From the NCBI RefSeq assembly GCF_030817355.1, contig NZ_JAUSZH010000001.1, positions 3,721,001 through 3,785,000 of the forward strand: a DNA stretch of 64,000 nt, in the 5' to 3' direction. This stretch comes from Streptomyces sp. V1I1. GTDB taxonomy: Bacteria > Actinomycetota > Actinomycetes > Streptomycetales > Streptomycetaceae. Under the pieces are notes generated by a model. That model saw nothing but the letters and a program-made list of their open reading frames with translations, was not told the DNA's origin and searched no databases. Numbering within the stretch: position 1 is the first letter of the stretch; each line of letters opens with the position of its first letter. Position numbers and translations under genes: made by a program. Shown here piece by piece: positions 41,349-50,890 of this stretch.

Positions 41349-42176
41349 TCAGGCCTTCGAGGCACGCAGCGAGTACATCAGCGGGATCCGCGGGCGGTCG
41401 GCCGGGAAGCGGTAGTAGCCGTCGTCGTGGCGCGTGAGCGGGCTGAAGCGTTCGAACAGCGAGATGTCGTGCTCGTGCAGGAAGTCCAGGCGCAGGCCCG
41501 CGGCGATCAGCGCCGAGACGACCTCGCCGAGCGGGTGCTGCCATTGGACGCTGCGGTTGTGGACGGTCGCGGCGTCGAAGTCGGCGTACGTGCCGGGCGT
41601 CTGGTCGATCCACGCGTCGCGCGCGAAGTAGTCGTTGACGATCCGCGAGCCAGTCGCGTCGTCCAGGACGTCGGTGAGCGGATGGAACTCGGCAAGATAG
41701 AGGAAACCGCCGGGCGCGACGAGGGACGCGGCGGTCTCGGCCCAGCGGGTGATGTCCGGCAGCCAGTTCAGCGCGCCGACGCCGGTGTAGACGATGTCGT
41801 ACGAGGAGTCGGGGACGGCTTCGGCGGCGTCGTAGACATCGGCCGCGACGAACGCCGCGCGGTCCGGGCCGAGTCCGAGGTCCGCGGCCAGACCGCGGGC
41901 CGTCTCGACGGCCGACTCAGAGAAGTCCAGGCCCACGACGTGCGCGGCGCCGCGGCGGGCCCAGCACAAGGTGTCGAGGCCGATGTGGCACTGAAGGTGG
42001 AGGAGCGTGCGGCCGGTGACGTCACCGACCTCGGCGACCTCGAAGTCGCGCAGGACGTCCTTGCCCGAGCGGAAGGCGTCCAGGTCGTAGTAGTCGCTCG
42101 CCACATGTATCGGAACGCGTTCGTCCCAGCGGGAGCGGTTGGCCTCGCGCCAGTCCCCGGGGGTCGGAGAGTACAT
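41349..42176 (-). CDS. SAM-dependent methyltransferase
   Basis: The 275-aa class I methyltransferase shows motif I as LLHLQCHIGLDTLCWAR, GLDFSESAVETAR as motif II, and SLVAPGGFLYLAEFHP as the strand-5 region. The tail (HDDGYYRFP, IPLMYSLRA) is familiar from actinobacterial methyltransferases near YcgJ/UbiE types. The substrate is unknown. The ATG at 42176 is 70 bp from the divergent peptidase gene. Confidence 0.85.
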   Translation of the reverse strand: MYSPTPGDWREANRSRWDERVPIHVASDYYDLDAFRSGKDVLRDFEVAEVGDVTGRTLLHLQCHIGLDTLCWARRGAAHVVGLDFSESAVETARGLAADLGLGPDRAAFVAADVYDAAEAVPDSSYDIVYTGVGALNWLPDITRWAETAASLVAPGGFLYLAEFHPLTDVLDDATGSRIVNDYFARDAWIDQTPGTYADFDAATVHNRSVQWQHPLGEVVSALIAAGLRLDFLHEHDISLFERFSPLTRHDDGYYRFPADRPRIPLMYSLRASKA

Positions 42177-42246
42177 GCAGACGAAGTTATCCACAGGCTG
42201 CGGACGACGCGAACGGATTGTCGGGGGTCCGGCGCAGAATGGGGTC

Positions 42247-44118
42247 ATGACTGAGATCACTGACTCCACGCCGGAGCTGCCCGGCACGCCCGAGCTGCCC
42301 GGCATGGCGGACTGGGAGAAGCGCTTCCGTGCGCCGCGCGTCTCCCTGCCCGACTGGGCGGAGGACGCGCCGCACCGCTCGCTCTTCGTGTCGAATGCCA
42401 CCGGGACGTATGAGCTGTATGCCTGGGACCGGGCGACCGGCGAGCAACGGCAGGCGACGGACCGGCCGAACGGCACGACGGACGGGGTGCTCTCGCCCGA
42501 CGGCTCGTCGATCTGGTGGTTCTCGGACAGCGACGGGGACGAGTTCGGGGTGTGGATGCGGCAGCCCTTCGGCGGCGGGGAGGACGAGCCCGCGGCGCCC
42601 GGGCTTGAGCCTTCGTACCCTGCGGGGCTGGCGATCGGCCGGGACGGCACCTCGGTGGTCGGCCGGTCGACCGACGAGGGCGGCACGACGATCCATGTCG
42701 TACGGGCCGGCGCGGAGCCGGTCGAGATATACCGGCACCGGCAATCGGCCGGGGTCGGCGACCTGTCGCACGACGGGACGCTGATCGCGATCGAGCACAC
42801 CGAGCACGGCGACGCGATGCACTCGGCGCTGCGGGTGGTGCGCCTTGGGGGCACCTCCCACGCCGAAGGCTGTGGGGGAAGTTCGGCGGTGGCCGAGCTG
42901 GACGATACGAAGGGGGGCACAAAGGAACTGGGGCTGGAGGTCCTCGGCTTCGCTCCGGTGGACGGCGACACCCGGCTGCTGATCGGGCATCAGCGGCGCG
43001 GCCGCTGGGAGCCGATGATCTGGGACGTTGCGTCGGGAGAGGAGACGGACCTCGCGATCGACCTGCCGGGCGATGTGAGCGCCGAGTGGTATCCGGACGG
43101 CTCCGGCCTGCTGGTCGCGCACAGCTTCGAGGCACGCGGCGAGCTGTGGCGGTACGACCTGGCGACGCGTGCCCTGGTGCGCATAGAGACACCGGCCGGT
43201 TCGGTCTCGGGCGCGACGGCCCGGCCGGACGGGGAGGTGGAGTATCTGTGGTCCTCGGCCGCGCTGCCGCCGCAGGTGCGCTCGACGGCGGGCGGGGTGG
43301 TGCTCGATCCTCCGGGGATGAAGGCGCCCGAGTCGGTGCCGGTGGAGGACGCCTGGGTGGAGGGGCCGGGGGGCCGTATCCATGCGCTGGTGCAGAAGCC
43401 GGCGGGGGCGACGGGTCCGCTGCCGACCGTCTTCGAGATCCACGGCGGCCCGACCTGGCACGACAGCGACGCCTTCGCGGCGGGCCCGGCGGCATGGATC
43501 GACCACGGATATGCGGTGGTGCGGGTCAACTACCGCGGTTCGACGGGGTACGGACGGGAGTGGACGGACGCGCTCAAGCACCGGGTCGGGCTGATCGAGT
43601 TGGAGGACATCGCGGCGGTCCGGAAGTGGGCGGTGGGCTCCGGGCTCGCGGACCCGGAGAAGCTGATCCTGGCGGGCGGCTCCTGGGGCGGCTATCTGAC
43701 CCTGCTCGGCCTGGGCACCCAGCCCGAGGCGTGGGCGCTGGGGCTGGCGGCGGTTCCGGTCGCGGACTACGTCACGGCTTACCACGACGAGATGGAGGCC
43801 CTGAAAGCGATGGACCGCACCCTGTTGGGCGGCACCCCGGAGGAGGTGCCTGATCGGTTCGAGGCCTCGTCGCCGCTGACGTATGTGGACGCGGTGCGGG
43901 CCCCGGTCTACATCTCGGCGGGGGTCAACGACCCGCGCTGCCCGATCCGCCAGGTCGAGAACTATGTGGACCGGCTGGCGGCGCGCGGCGCGGTGCACGA
44001 GGTGTACCGGTACGACGCGGGGCACGGCTCGCTGGTGGTGGAGGAGCGGATCAAGCAGGTGCGGCTGGAGATCGCCTTCGCGGCGGAGCACCTGGGGCAG
44101 GGGGCGAACCTGAGCTAG
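42247..44118 (+). CDS. S9-family (prolyl oligopeptidase-like) peptidase
   Basis: The 623-aa protein has an N-terminal beta-propeller and a C-terminal alpha/beta hydrolase. The nucleophile is in GGSWGGYLTLL, Asp in AGVNDPRCPIRQ and His in DAGHGSLV. It should cut small peptides in the cytoplasm like acylaminoacyl peptidase or DPP IV relatives. At codons about 200-213 a short in-frame insert (GGTSHAEGCGGSS) seems to be a copy of a dispersed Streptomyces repeat. The start ATG 42247 fits. Confidence 0.9.
   Translation: MTEITDSTPELPGTPELPGMADWEKRFRAPRVSLPDWAEDAPHRSLFVSNATGTYELYAWDRATGEQRQATDRPNGTTDGVLSPDGSSIWWFSDSDGDEFGVWMRQPFGGGEDEPAAPGLEPSYPAGLAIGRDGTSVVGRSTDEGGTTIHVVRAGAEPVEIYRHRQSAGVGDLSHDGTLIAIEHTEHGDAMHSALRVVRLGGTSHAEGCGGSSAVAELDDTKGGTKELGLEVLGFAPVDGDTRLLIGHQRRGRWEPMIWDVASGEETDLAIDLPGDVSAEWYPDGSGLLVAHSFEARGELWRYDLATRALVRIETPAGSVSGATARPDGEVEYLWSSAALPPQVRSTAGGVVLDPPGMKAPESVPVEDAWVEGPGGRIHALVQKPAGATGPLPTVFEIHGGPTWHDSDAFAAGPAAWIDHGYAVVRVNYRGSTGYGREWTDALKHRVGLIELEDIAAVRKWAVGSGLADPEKLILAGGSWGGYLTLLGLGTQPEAWALGLAAVPVADYVTAYHDEMEALKAMDRTLLGGTPEEVPDRFEASSPLTYVDAVRAPVYISAGVNDPRCPIRQVENYVDRLAARGAVHEVYRYDAGHGSLVVEERIKQVRLEIAFAAEHLGQGANLS
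42843..42882 (+). repeat. Short dispersed repeat inserted in frame in a gene
   Basis: CCTTGGGGGCACCTCCCACG and CCGAAGGCTGTGGGGGAAG resemble a G-rich palindromic repeat often seen between Streptomyces genes (GGGGGCACCTCCCA...TGGGGGA). Here it adds about 12 residues to the propeller of the S9 peptidase without breaking the frame. Confidence 0.6.
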
Positions 44119-44541
44119 GGACACTGCGCGGAGGAGGCAGCGCCGGGGGTGCTCTCGGCGCGCGGGTCGGGGAGCTGGCGCCCTGGTCCAGGGAGGCGAC
44201 GCCGGGACCGGAGGGCGGCCCCAAGGACCCGAGGGCCGCCCCGGGACCCGGAGGTGGCCCCGGGACCCGGAGGTGGCGCCAGGACCCGGAGGCGGCCCCG
44301 GGACGGGGAGACGACGCCAGGACCGGGATCCCGGCCCCGGAACGGGGAGGTCGTGCCGGGCAGGGGGGTGGGCCCGGGACCGGCGGCAGCCCCGAGACCC
44401 GGAGGTGGCGCCGGGACGGGGAGACGACGCCACGACGGGGAGGCGCCGCCAGGACCGGGCTCCCGGCCCCTTGGGCCGGGAGCTGGTGCCGGGCAGGGGG
44501 GTGGGCCGAGCGAACGCGGGCGCGTTCCGTACCGTGGGGGT
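44119..44541 (+). repeat. Degenerate G-rich minisatellite
   Basis: There is no gene. From about 44200 to 44515 units like GACCCGGAGGTGGCCCCGG, GACCCGGAGGTGGCGCC and GACGGGGAGACGACGCC repeat with drift. CCGGGCAGGGGGGTGGGCC occurs twice (44353 and 44491 areas). One frame stays open through it and joins SURF1, but the composition is not coding-like. Confidence 0.7.
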
Positions 44542-45297
44542 GTGTACCGGTTCCTGCTGACTCCCCGCTGGTGGGGGATCAATATCTTCGTCGTGCTGGC
44601 GATCCCCTTCTGCGTCTTCATGGGCTCCTGGCAGCTCGGCAAGTTCGAGGACCGCGTCGCCACGCACGAGGAGGCCAAGCAGCAGCCCGCGCCGGGTGAG
44701 CAGAAGGCCGCGCCCCTCGACGAGCTGCTGCCCGTCGACAAGGAGACGTCGGGGCGGCAGGCGACGGCCACCGGGCGGTACGGCAAGCAATTCCTCGTCC
44801 CGGACCGGGAGTTGGACGGCGAGCGCGGCTCGTATGTGCTGACGCTGCTCAAGACCGACGGCGGCCGGACCCTGCCGGTGGTCCGCGGCTGGCTGCCCAA
44901 GGGCGAGCCGGCCCCGGCCGCGCCCGTCGGCCAGGTCACCGTGGCCGGGGCGCTGCAGGCCTCCGAGACTCCGGGCACGGACGGGGTGCACACGGCGGGC
45001 GGGCTGCCGAGCGGGCAGTTGGGGATGATCAGCGCGGCCTCGCTGGTGAACCTTGTGCCGGACGATGTGTACGACGCGTGGGTCACGCTGACCGATGCGG
45101 ACAGCGGGCTGAAGGCTGTGCCCGCGGCCGCGCCCGAGGGTAGTGGGCTGGACCTCAAGGCGTTCCAGAACCTGGGTTACACCGGGGAGTGGTTCGTCTT
45201 CGCAGGCTTCGTGCTGTTCATGTGGTTCCGGCTGCTGCGACGCGAGGCGGAGGCGGCGCGGGACCGGCAGCTGGGGTTGGAGCCCGAGCCGGTGTAG
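44542..45297 (+). CDS. SURF1 family protein
   Basis: The 251-aa SURF1/Shy1-like protein has an N-terminal helix (INIFVVLAIPFCVFMGSWQL with the W-Q-xxR-like start), a periplasmic-side domain with VVRGWLPKG, and a C-terminal helix (WFVFAGFVLFMWFRLLRRE). SURF1 helps insert heme a during cytochrome c oxidase assembly. GTG 44542 (VYRFLLTPRWW) is the family start; the open frame upstream is repeat DNA. Confidence 0.88.
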   Translation: MYRFLLTPRWWGINIFVVLAIPFCVFMGSWQLGKFEDRVATHEEAKQQPAPGEQKAAPLDELLPVDKETSGRQATATGRYGKQFLVPDRELDGERGSYVLTLLKTDGGRTLPVVRGWLPKGEPAPAAPVGQVTVAGALQASETPGTDGVHTAGGLPSGQLGMISAASLVNLVPDDVYDAWVTLTDADSGLKAVPAAAPEGSGLDLKAFQNLGYTGEWFVFAGFVLFMWFRLLRREAEAARDRQLGLEPEPV

Positions 45298-45355
45298 CCG
45301 CCGGGTGCCCTCCCCCGGGGCCCGCCTCGGCAGCCCAGCCCCGCCGGCGCGCCCC

Positions 45356-46573
45356 TCACTGTGCGTTCAGGACGCCCGTGCGGTAGATCGTGCCCGAGCA
45401 CGCGTTGGGGATCGTCGTCTCCGCGCTCGGCGCGCCCGGCTCAGCCGTGTGGGTCACCGAGACGCTGCCGTCCGCCGTGCCACCGCCGTCCTCGCTGCCG
45501 AGCTGGGGCTGGCTGTTGTCCGCGGTCGTGCCCGTGCCGGTGCTCGCGGAGGGGGTCGGGTCGGGCGAGGCACCGGTAGTCGGGCAGCTGTCCGTCGGGA
45601 CCCAGGCGAACCTCACCTCGTACGCCGTGTCGGGCTTCAGCATCAGCGCGGCCGCCTCCTGGGAGGGGTCGGGCAGTCCGGTCGCCGGGTCGCCCGCGGT
45701 GTGATCGAGCACACTGATCTTGGCGGGGTCGGCCGCGCCCAGCGCCTGGAAGGCGACCGTGCCGTCGCCGCTGACCGCGCAATCGGTCTTGGAGACATTG
45801 GCGATGCGGAAGGTGCCGTACACCTTGCCGTCGGCGTCGGGCTTGGCCGCCTGCGCCGAGGTGACGCCGAGCTGGTCGGCGGCGCAGACCGGCGAGGTCA
45901 CCGCAACGGTGCCCGGCGGGTTGACCACGCCGCCCGCCGCGCCGTCCGTGGCGCCGGAAGGCTTCTCCCCCGGTGTCTGGGTCGCGCCGCCCTGGTCCTG
46001 CCGGTTGCCCTGGCTGCCCGCGGAGAGATCGGCGGAGCCCGACTCGCCGCCCATGTCACCCGTCTCGGACCCGGTGCCGCCCTGCGCCTGTTCGCCGTGT
46101 CCGGCGTTGACGGGGCGGGCGTCGTCGCCGCCGCTGGAGTTCGCCACATGGACGAAGGCGGGAACCGCGGTGCCCATCAGCAGCGCCGCGGCAGCCATGC
46201 CGACGAGCGCCTGCCTTTTACGGGCGCGCCGCGCGGGCACCGCCCTTCGCAGATGGTCGAGGGCGCCGTCGGAAGGCGTGAGGTCCTCCACGGCACCTTG
46301 CAGCATCCGGCGCAGGGCCACTTCGTCCCCGCCAAGCCCTTCGCCAAGCTCCTCGGCAAGGCCTGCGCCAAGCTCCTCGGCAAGGCCCCCGCCAAGTCCC
46401 TCACCGGGCACCTGTCCGAGGCCGCCCAGCTCATTTTCCGGCCCGTTGTTCACAATTTCGTTCCCAGTCCGGTCGTCAAACGGCCCGTCCGGCCCGTACT
46501 GCTCAAACCTGTGCAATCCGTTCAATCTGTGCAACCTGTGCAACCTGTGCCACTTGTCCCTGTGCCCGCTCAT
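45356..46573 (-). CDS. Membrane-anchored sigma-associated protein with DUF4232-like domain
   Basis: This 405-aa protein has an unusual repetitive cytoplasmic start (HRLHRLHRLNGLHR, GLAEELGAGLAEELGEG), a single helix (ALVGMAAAALLMGTAVPAF), a Gly/Ser/Gln-rich linker, then an extracellular beta domain with four Cys near C-A-A-D-Q, TDCAVSG, DSCPTT and PNACSG. Start overlaps the sigma factor stop (ATGA). Position and topology suggest an anti-sigma or sigma-dependent sensor, though a classic zinc anti-sigma motif is missing. Confidence 0.75.
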   Translation of the reverse strand: MSGHRDKWHRLHRLHRLNGLHRFEQYGPDGPFDDRTGNEIVNNGPENELGGLGQVPGEGLGGGLAEELGAGLAEELGEGLGGDEVALRRMLQGAVEDLTPSDGALDHLRRAVPARRARKRQALVGMAAAALLMGTAVPAFVHVANSSGGDDARPVNAGHGEQAQGGTGSETGDMGGESGSADLSAGSQGNRQDQGGATQTPGEKPSGATDGAAGGVVNPPGTVAVTSPVCAADQLGVTSAQAAKPDADGKVYGTFRIANVSKTDCAVSGDGTVAFQALGAADPAKISVLDHTAGDPATGLPDPSQEAAALMLKPDTAYEVRFAWVPTDSCPTTGASPDPTPSASTGTGTTADNSQPQLGSEDGGGTADGSVSVTHTAEPGAPSAETTIPNACSGTIYRTGVLNAQ

Positions 46574-47232
46574 GCCGTGGCCTCCATGGCGACACGCAGC
46601 GCCGCGATGCCCCGAGAGCCGTACGCCTTCACCGAGCCCAGGGAAATGCCCAGCGTCCCGGCGACCTGAGCCTCTGTCATATCGGCGAAGTACCGCAGCA
46701 CCAGCACCTCTCGCTGGCGGCGCTGCAGTCCGCGCATGGCCTTGATCAGCGCGTCCCGCTCCAGTTGGTCATAGGCCCCCTCCTCCGCGCTCGCCATGTC
46801 CGGCATCGGCTTTGAGAGCAGCTTCAGCCCCAGGATGCGGCGGCGCAGCGCGGACCTCGACAGATTGACCACGGTCTGGCGCAGATAGGCCAGGGTCTTC
46901 TCCGGGTCCCGTACGCGGTTGCGTGCGGAGTGGACGCGTATGAACGCCTCCTGGACGACGTCCTCGCAGGAGGCCGTGTCGTCCAGCAGGAGGGCCGCGA
47001 GACCGAGCAGCGACCGGTAGTGAGCGCGGTAGGTCTCGGTGAGGTGATCGACGGTGGTGCCCGCAGCCATCGTGTCGTCAGCGCCCTCGCGCTGGGACGG
47101 TATGCGGGTGGTGCGGGGCGCGGGCATTGGGGCGATCACCGGCATGCCGCCGGGCGGGCGGGGCCTGCGGAGCGGGCGCACCGAAGCGCCACGGACCGGG
47201 ACCACCCCTGTGATGTCGAGAACCTCTGCCAC
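46570..47232 (-). CDS. SigE-family ECF sigma factor
   Basis: The 220-aa sigma factor has region 2 (YRSLLGLAALLLDDTASCED, then VVQEAFIRVHSARNRV) and region 4 (QREVLVLRYFADMTEAQVAG, TLGISLGSVKAYGSRGIAAL). The first 50 residues are Pro/Arg-rich, and a second start at MAAGTTVDHLTE is possible. It forms a two-gene operon with the membrane protein that follows and stands upstream of asd-ask on the same strand. The stimulus is unknown; an envelope signal is likely. Confidence 0.87.
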   Translation of the reverse strand: MAEVLDITGVVPVRGASVRPLRRPRPPGGMPVIAPMPAPRTTRIPSQREGADDTMAAGTTVDHLTETYRAHYRSLLGLAALLLDDTASCEDVVQEAFIRVHSARNRVRDPEKTLAYLRQTVVNLSRSALRRRILGLKLLSKPMPDMASAEEGAYDQLERDALIKAMRGLQRRQREVLVLRYFADMTEAQVAGTLGISLGSVKAYGSRGIAALRVAMEATA

Positions 47233-47484
47233 GCCTGTTGGACACGCTTCCCCCCGTCAGGGTTGTACGCGTACGCCACCGTTTTTGGCGGTGATCCATA
47301 TGACCTCATGCGTACCCGCTCTTCCCCAATGCCCCATTTTTCACGGCACCATGAAGGGGTGACCGCAAAGACGCTTCCCGCCCAACTGCCGGTTGCAGTA
47401 AGGGGGAAGCGAATTTTCGAACATCCTTGCACCCCAGTTCAAGCGGTACAGACCTTCGACTTACTCACAGGGCGTTCACATATC

Positions 47485-48588
47485 CTACAAAGCCCCCAGG
47501 TGCCCCGGTCGCGCGGTACCGTCGGAGCCCAGCGTCGGCCCGATTTCGGCCGCGACCGCCTCCGCGATCTGGGCGGAGTTCAGCGCCGCCCCCTTGCGGA
47601 GATTGTCTCCGCACACGAACAGGTCCAGCGCGCAGGTGTCGTCCGGTGCCCGCCGCACCCGCCCCACCCATGTCGGATCCGTCCCCACCACATCCGCGGG
47701 CGTGGGAAAGTCGCCCGCCGCCGGATTGTCGTAGAGCACCACCCCGGGCGAGGTCGCCAGGATCTCGTGCGCCCGCTCCACCGTGACCTCGCTCTCGAAG
47801 CGCGCGTGCACCGCGAGGGAGTGCGTGGTGATCACCGGTACGCGCACGAACGTCGCCGCCACCCGCAGCCCCGGCAGACCCAGGATCTTGCGCGTCTCGG
47901 CCCGCAGCCCCATCTCCTCGGAGGACCAGCCGCCGTCCTCCAACGTGCCGGACCAGGGCACCACGTTGAGCGCCAGCGGCGCGTGGAAGGGCCCGAGATC
48001 GTCGCCCACGGCACGGCGTACGTCTCCGGGCCCGGCGCCCAGTTCCGTACCGGCGACCAGCGACATCTGCGCCCGCAGCGCGGCGACGGCGTCCCGCCCG
48101 GCGCCGCTGACGGCCTGATAGGAGGAGACGACCAGTTCGCACAGTCCGAACTCGGCGTGCAGCGCCCCCACCGCCGGAATCATCGCCAGCGTCGTGCAGT
48201 GCGGACTCGCGATGATCCCGCGCGGACGGACCCGTACGGCATGGGGATTGGCCTCGGGGACGACCAGCGGAACATCCGGGTCCATCCGGAAAGCGGCCGA
48301 ATTGTCCACAACCACCGCGCCCTTGGCCGCGGCGATCGGTGCCCACTGCGCGGACACCTCGTCCGGTACGAGGAACATCGCGACGTCGACACCCGTCAGG
48401 GCCTCTTCGCTCAGCGCGACGACCTCGCACTCCTCGCCGCGCACGGCCAGCTTGCGGCCGGCCGAGCGCGGCGAGGCGAGGAGTCGTATGTCGCCCCAGA
48501 CGTCCGCGTGCTGCGACAAGATCTGGAGCATCACCGCTCCGACGGCTCCGGTCGCTCCGACAACCGCGAGCGCCGGCTTACAGGTCAT
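47485..48588 (-). CDS. asd: Aspartate-semialdehyde dehydrogenase
   Basis: The 367-aa NADPH enzyme makes aspartate semialdehyde for lysine, threonine, methionine and diaminopimelate. It has the nucleotide-binding [14 protein letters not shown], the active Cys in [16 protein letters not shown], and the substrate-binding RVPVITTHS. The residues around the Cys (SPHC) differ from the usual NPNC. Start overlaps the stop of the aspartokinase gene (ATGA), so both are made together. C-terminal residues after [13 protein letters not shown] are normal. Confidence 0.93.
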   Translation of the reverse strand: MTCKPALAVVGATGAVGAVMLQILSQHADVWGDIRLLASPRSAGRKLAVRGEECEVVALSEEALTGVDVAMFLVPDEVSAQWAPIAAAKGAVVVDNSAAFRMDPDVPLVVPEANPHAVRVRPRGIIASPHCTTLAMIPAVGALHAEFGLCELVVSSYQAVSGAGRDAVAALRAQMSLVAGTELGAGPGDVRRAVGDDLGPFHAPLALNVVPWSGTLEDGGWSSEEMGLRAETRKILGLPGLRVAATFVRVPVITTHSLAVHARFESEVTVERAHEILATSPGVVLYDNPAAGDFPTPADVVGTDPTWVGRVRRAPDDTCALDLFVCGDNLRKGAALNSAQIAEAVAAEIGPTLGSDGTARPGHLGAL

Positions 48589-49856
48589 CGCCCGGTGCCT
48601 CCGTAGACGACCGCCTCGTCGGAGTCACTGTCCAGGCCGAAGGCGGTGTGCACGGCGCGTACCGCCTCATTCACGTCGTCGGCGCGGGTGACCACCGAGA
48701 TGCGGATCTCCGAGGTGGAGATCAGCTCGATGTTCACGCCCGCGTCGGAGAGCGCCTCGAAGAAGGAGGCGGTGACGCCGGGGTTGGTCTTCATACCCGC
48801 GCCGACGAGCGAGATCTTGCCGATCTGGTCGTCGTAGCGCAGCGAGTCGAAGCCGATCGAGGCCTTCGCCTTCTCCAGGGCGTCGATGGCCTTGCGGCCG
48901 TCGGTCTTGGGGAGGGTGAAGGAGATGTCGGTCAGGGCGGTGGTGGCCGCCGAGACGTTCTGCACGACCATGTCGATGTTGATCTCGGCGTCCGCGATCG
49001 TGCGGAAGATGGCCGCGGCCTCGCCCGGCTTGTCCGGCACCCCGACGACCGTGACCTTCGCCTCGGAGACGTCGTGGGCGACTCCGGAGATGATCGCGTG
49101 CTCCATCTGCTGGTCCCCTTGCGGCTCGTTGCTGACCCAGGTGCCGCGCAGCCCGGAGAAGGACGAGCGGACGTGGATCGGAATGTTGTATCGGCGTGCG
49201 TACTCGACGCAGCGGTGCAGCAGCACCTTGGAGCCGGAGGCGGCGAGCTCCAGCATGTCCTCGAAGGCGATCCAGTCGATCTTCTTCGCCTTCTTCACGA
49301 CCCGGGGGTCGGCGGTGAAGACGCCGTCGACGTCGGTGTAGATCTCACAGACCTCCGCGTCCAGCGCGGCGGCGAGGGCGACGGCGGTGGTGTCGGAGCC
49401 GCCGCGGCCGAGGGTGGTGATGTCCTTCTTGTCCTGGGACACACCCTGGAAGCCGGCGACGATGGCGATGTTGCCCTCGTCGAGCGCCGTACGGATCCGG
49501 CCCGGCGTCACATCGATGATGCGCGCTTTGTTGTGGACCGAGTCGGTGATGACGCCTGCCTGGCTGCCGGTGAACGACTGGGCCTCGTGGCCCAGGTTTT
49601 TGATCGCCATCGCCAGCAGGGCCATGGAGATCCGCTCTCCCGCGGTCAGCAGCATGTCGAATTCGCGCCCGGCAGGGATCGGGGATACCTGCTCGGCGAG
49701 ATCGATCAGCTCGTCCGTCGTGTCGCCCATCGCGGATACCACGACGACCACCTGGTGGCCGTTCTTCTTGGCATCGACGATTCGCTTGGCGACGCGCTTG
49801 ATGCCTTCGGCATCGGCAACGGAGGAGCCTCCGTACTTCTGCACGACAAGGCCCAC
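48585..49856 (-). CDS. ask: Aspartate kinase
   Basis: The 423-aa enzyme phosphorylates aspartate, first step of the aspartate family pathway. Motifs: [12 protein letters not shown] at the start, [31 protein letters not shown] and two C-terminal ACT domains ([14 protein letters not shown] and [15 protein letters not shown]) that bind lysine and threonine. The GTG at 49856 with GAGGAG six bases upstream gives the family start; the ATG 12 codons earlier is a less likely start. A second internal start at about codon 250, giving the beta subunit, is usual in this family. Confidence 0.93.
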   Translation of the reverse strand: MGLVVQKYGGSSVADAEGIKRVAKRIVDAKKNGHQVVVVVSAMGDTTDELIDLAEQVSPIPAGREFDMLLTAGERISMALLAMAIKNLGHEAQSFTGSQAGVITDSVHNKARIIDVTPGRIRTALDEGNIAIVAGFQGVSQDKKDITTLGRGGSDTTAVALAAALDAEVCEIYTDVDGVFTADPRVVKKAKKIDWIAFEDMLELAASGSKVLLHRCVEYARRYNIPIHVRSSFSGLRGTWVSNEPQGDQQMEHAIISGVAHDVSEAKVTVVGVPDKPGEAAAIFRTIADAEINIDMVVQNVSAATTALTDISFTLPKTDGRKAIDALEKAKASIGFDSLRYDDQIGKISLVGAGMKTNPGVTASFFEALSDAGVNIELISTSEIRISVVTRADDVNEAVRAVHTAFGLDSDSDEAVVYGGTGR

Positions 49857-50230
49857 GTGCGCTCCTCGCTCGGTTCTTACTGCAGTAGTCATTACTGCGG
49901 TCGGCTCAGTCTAACGAGCGGCCGCACTCCGGCCCGGTGCTATCACATCGTGAGATGTCCCGCTCACTCCGTGATCATCGGGAGGGGGGCACGGCCGCTC
50001 GGTGGACATGCCTGCCCCGGCGGATGCAGGGTACGCCGGGTGTGGGGCGGGTCACAGAACACGAGCGGCTCGACTCAGTCCGCCTTGGGTCGCCACGACG
50101 CACTCTGCCGGACAGCCGCCGGCGACCCCAAGCCGGTGGCGCCCCCTCGCACGAACGGAGAGCGAGTGGTCACGCACTCCCCGTTGTTGTTGATCTCGCG
50201 CTCAAGGTCGTATTCGGGCAGGCATTCCCG
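49857..50230. other. Intergenic region upstream of ask
   Basis: There is no gene. It should contain the ask-asd promoter. CTATCACATCGTGAGATGT holds the inverted pair ACATC/GATGT near 49940-49960. No riboswitch-like fold is recognised. Confidence 0.45.
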
Positions 50231-50890
50231 TCAGGTGGCCGTACGCAGGCCCAGCGGGCCCGCGATCTCCTCCGACATGACCTTGCCGGCCTCCTCCGCC
50301 AGCGCCTCCTCGGTCAGATCCTCGTCCGTGTCCAGGCCGTCCAGCTCCTCCAGCGGCTGGTCCAGGCGGACATGGGAGACCAGCGACTGCAGGGCGCGCA
50401 GTGTCGCGGAGGCGGTCGGGCCCCAGTTGGAGAAGTACGAGAACTGCCACCACCACAGCGCCTCGCTGGTGCGGCCCGCCCGGTAGTGGGCCAGGCCGTG
50501 GCGCAGGTCGGTGACGATGTCCGCGAGGTTGTCGGAGATCCGGCAGGCGACCGGGGCCTTGCGCGGTTCGTACGGGTCGAAGACCTCGGAGAAGATGTCC
50601 ACCGGCTCGAGCAGCACGGCGAACCGCTCGCGCAGGTCATCGACGTCCAGGTCGGGGCCGGTGTCCGGTTCGTACCGTTCGTCGGGGACGATGTCCTCGT
50701 GCGCGCCCAGCCGACCGCCCGTCAGCAGGAGTTGGGAGACCTCCAGCAGCAGGAAGGGCACCGCGCTGTCGGGCTCGTCGCCCTTCGCGACCTCCGTGGT
50801 CGCGACGATGAAGGATTCGATCGAGTCCGCGATCTGGACCGCGAAGTCGTCCGGGTCCTGATTGGCGGCGTGCAGGTTGGCGTCAGACAT
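50231..50890 (-). CDS. DUF5063 protein
   Basis: The 219-aa soluble acidic protein contains [39 protein letters not shown] and [20 protein letters not shown]. This matches DUF5063, a protein found after recR in Streptomyces. The ATG at 50890 lies inside the recR stop region (8 bp overlap). No function is known. Confidence 0.82.
   Translation of the reverse strand: MSDANLHAANQDPDDFAVQIADSIESFIVATTEVAKGDEPDSAVPFLLLEVSQLLLTGGRLGAHEDIVPDERYEPDTGPDLDVDDLRERFAVLLEPVDIFSEVFDPYEPRKAPVACRISDNLADIVTDLRHGLAHYRAGRTSEALWWWQFSYFSNWGPTASATLRALQSLVSHVRLDQPLEELDGLDTDEDLTEEALAEEAGKVMSEEIAGPLGLRTAT

Noticed and set aside
42187..44991. 934-codon open frame antisense to the S9 peptidase and SURF1 region
   Set aside because: It is a GC-driven shadow frame; the composition is Arg/Pro/His-rich without domains, and the sense genes have complete motifs.
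49900..50230. Lysine riboswitch upstream of aspartokinase
   Set aside because: No lysine-box conserved stems were visible, and ask genes in Streptomyces are mainly controlled by feedback through ACT domains.
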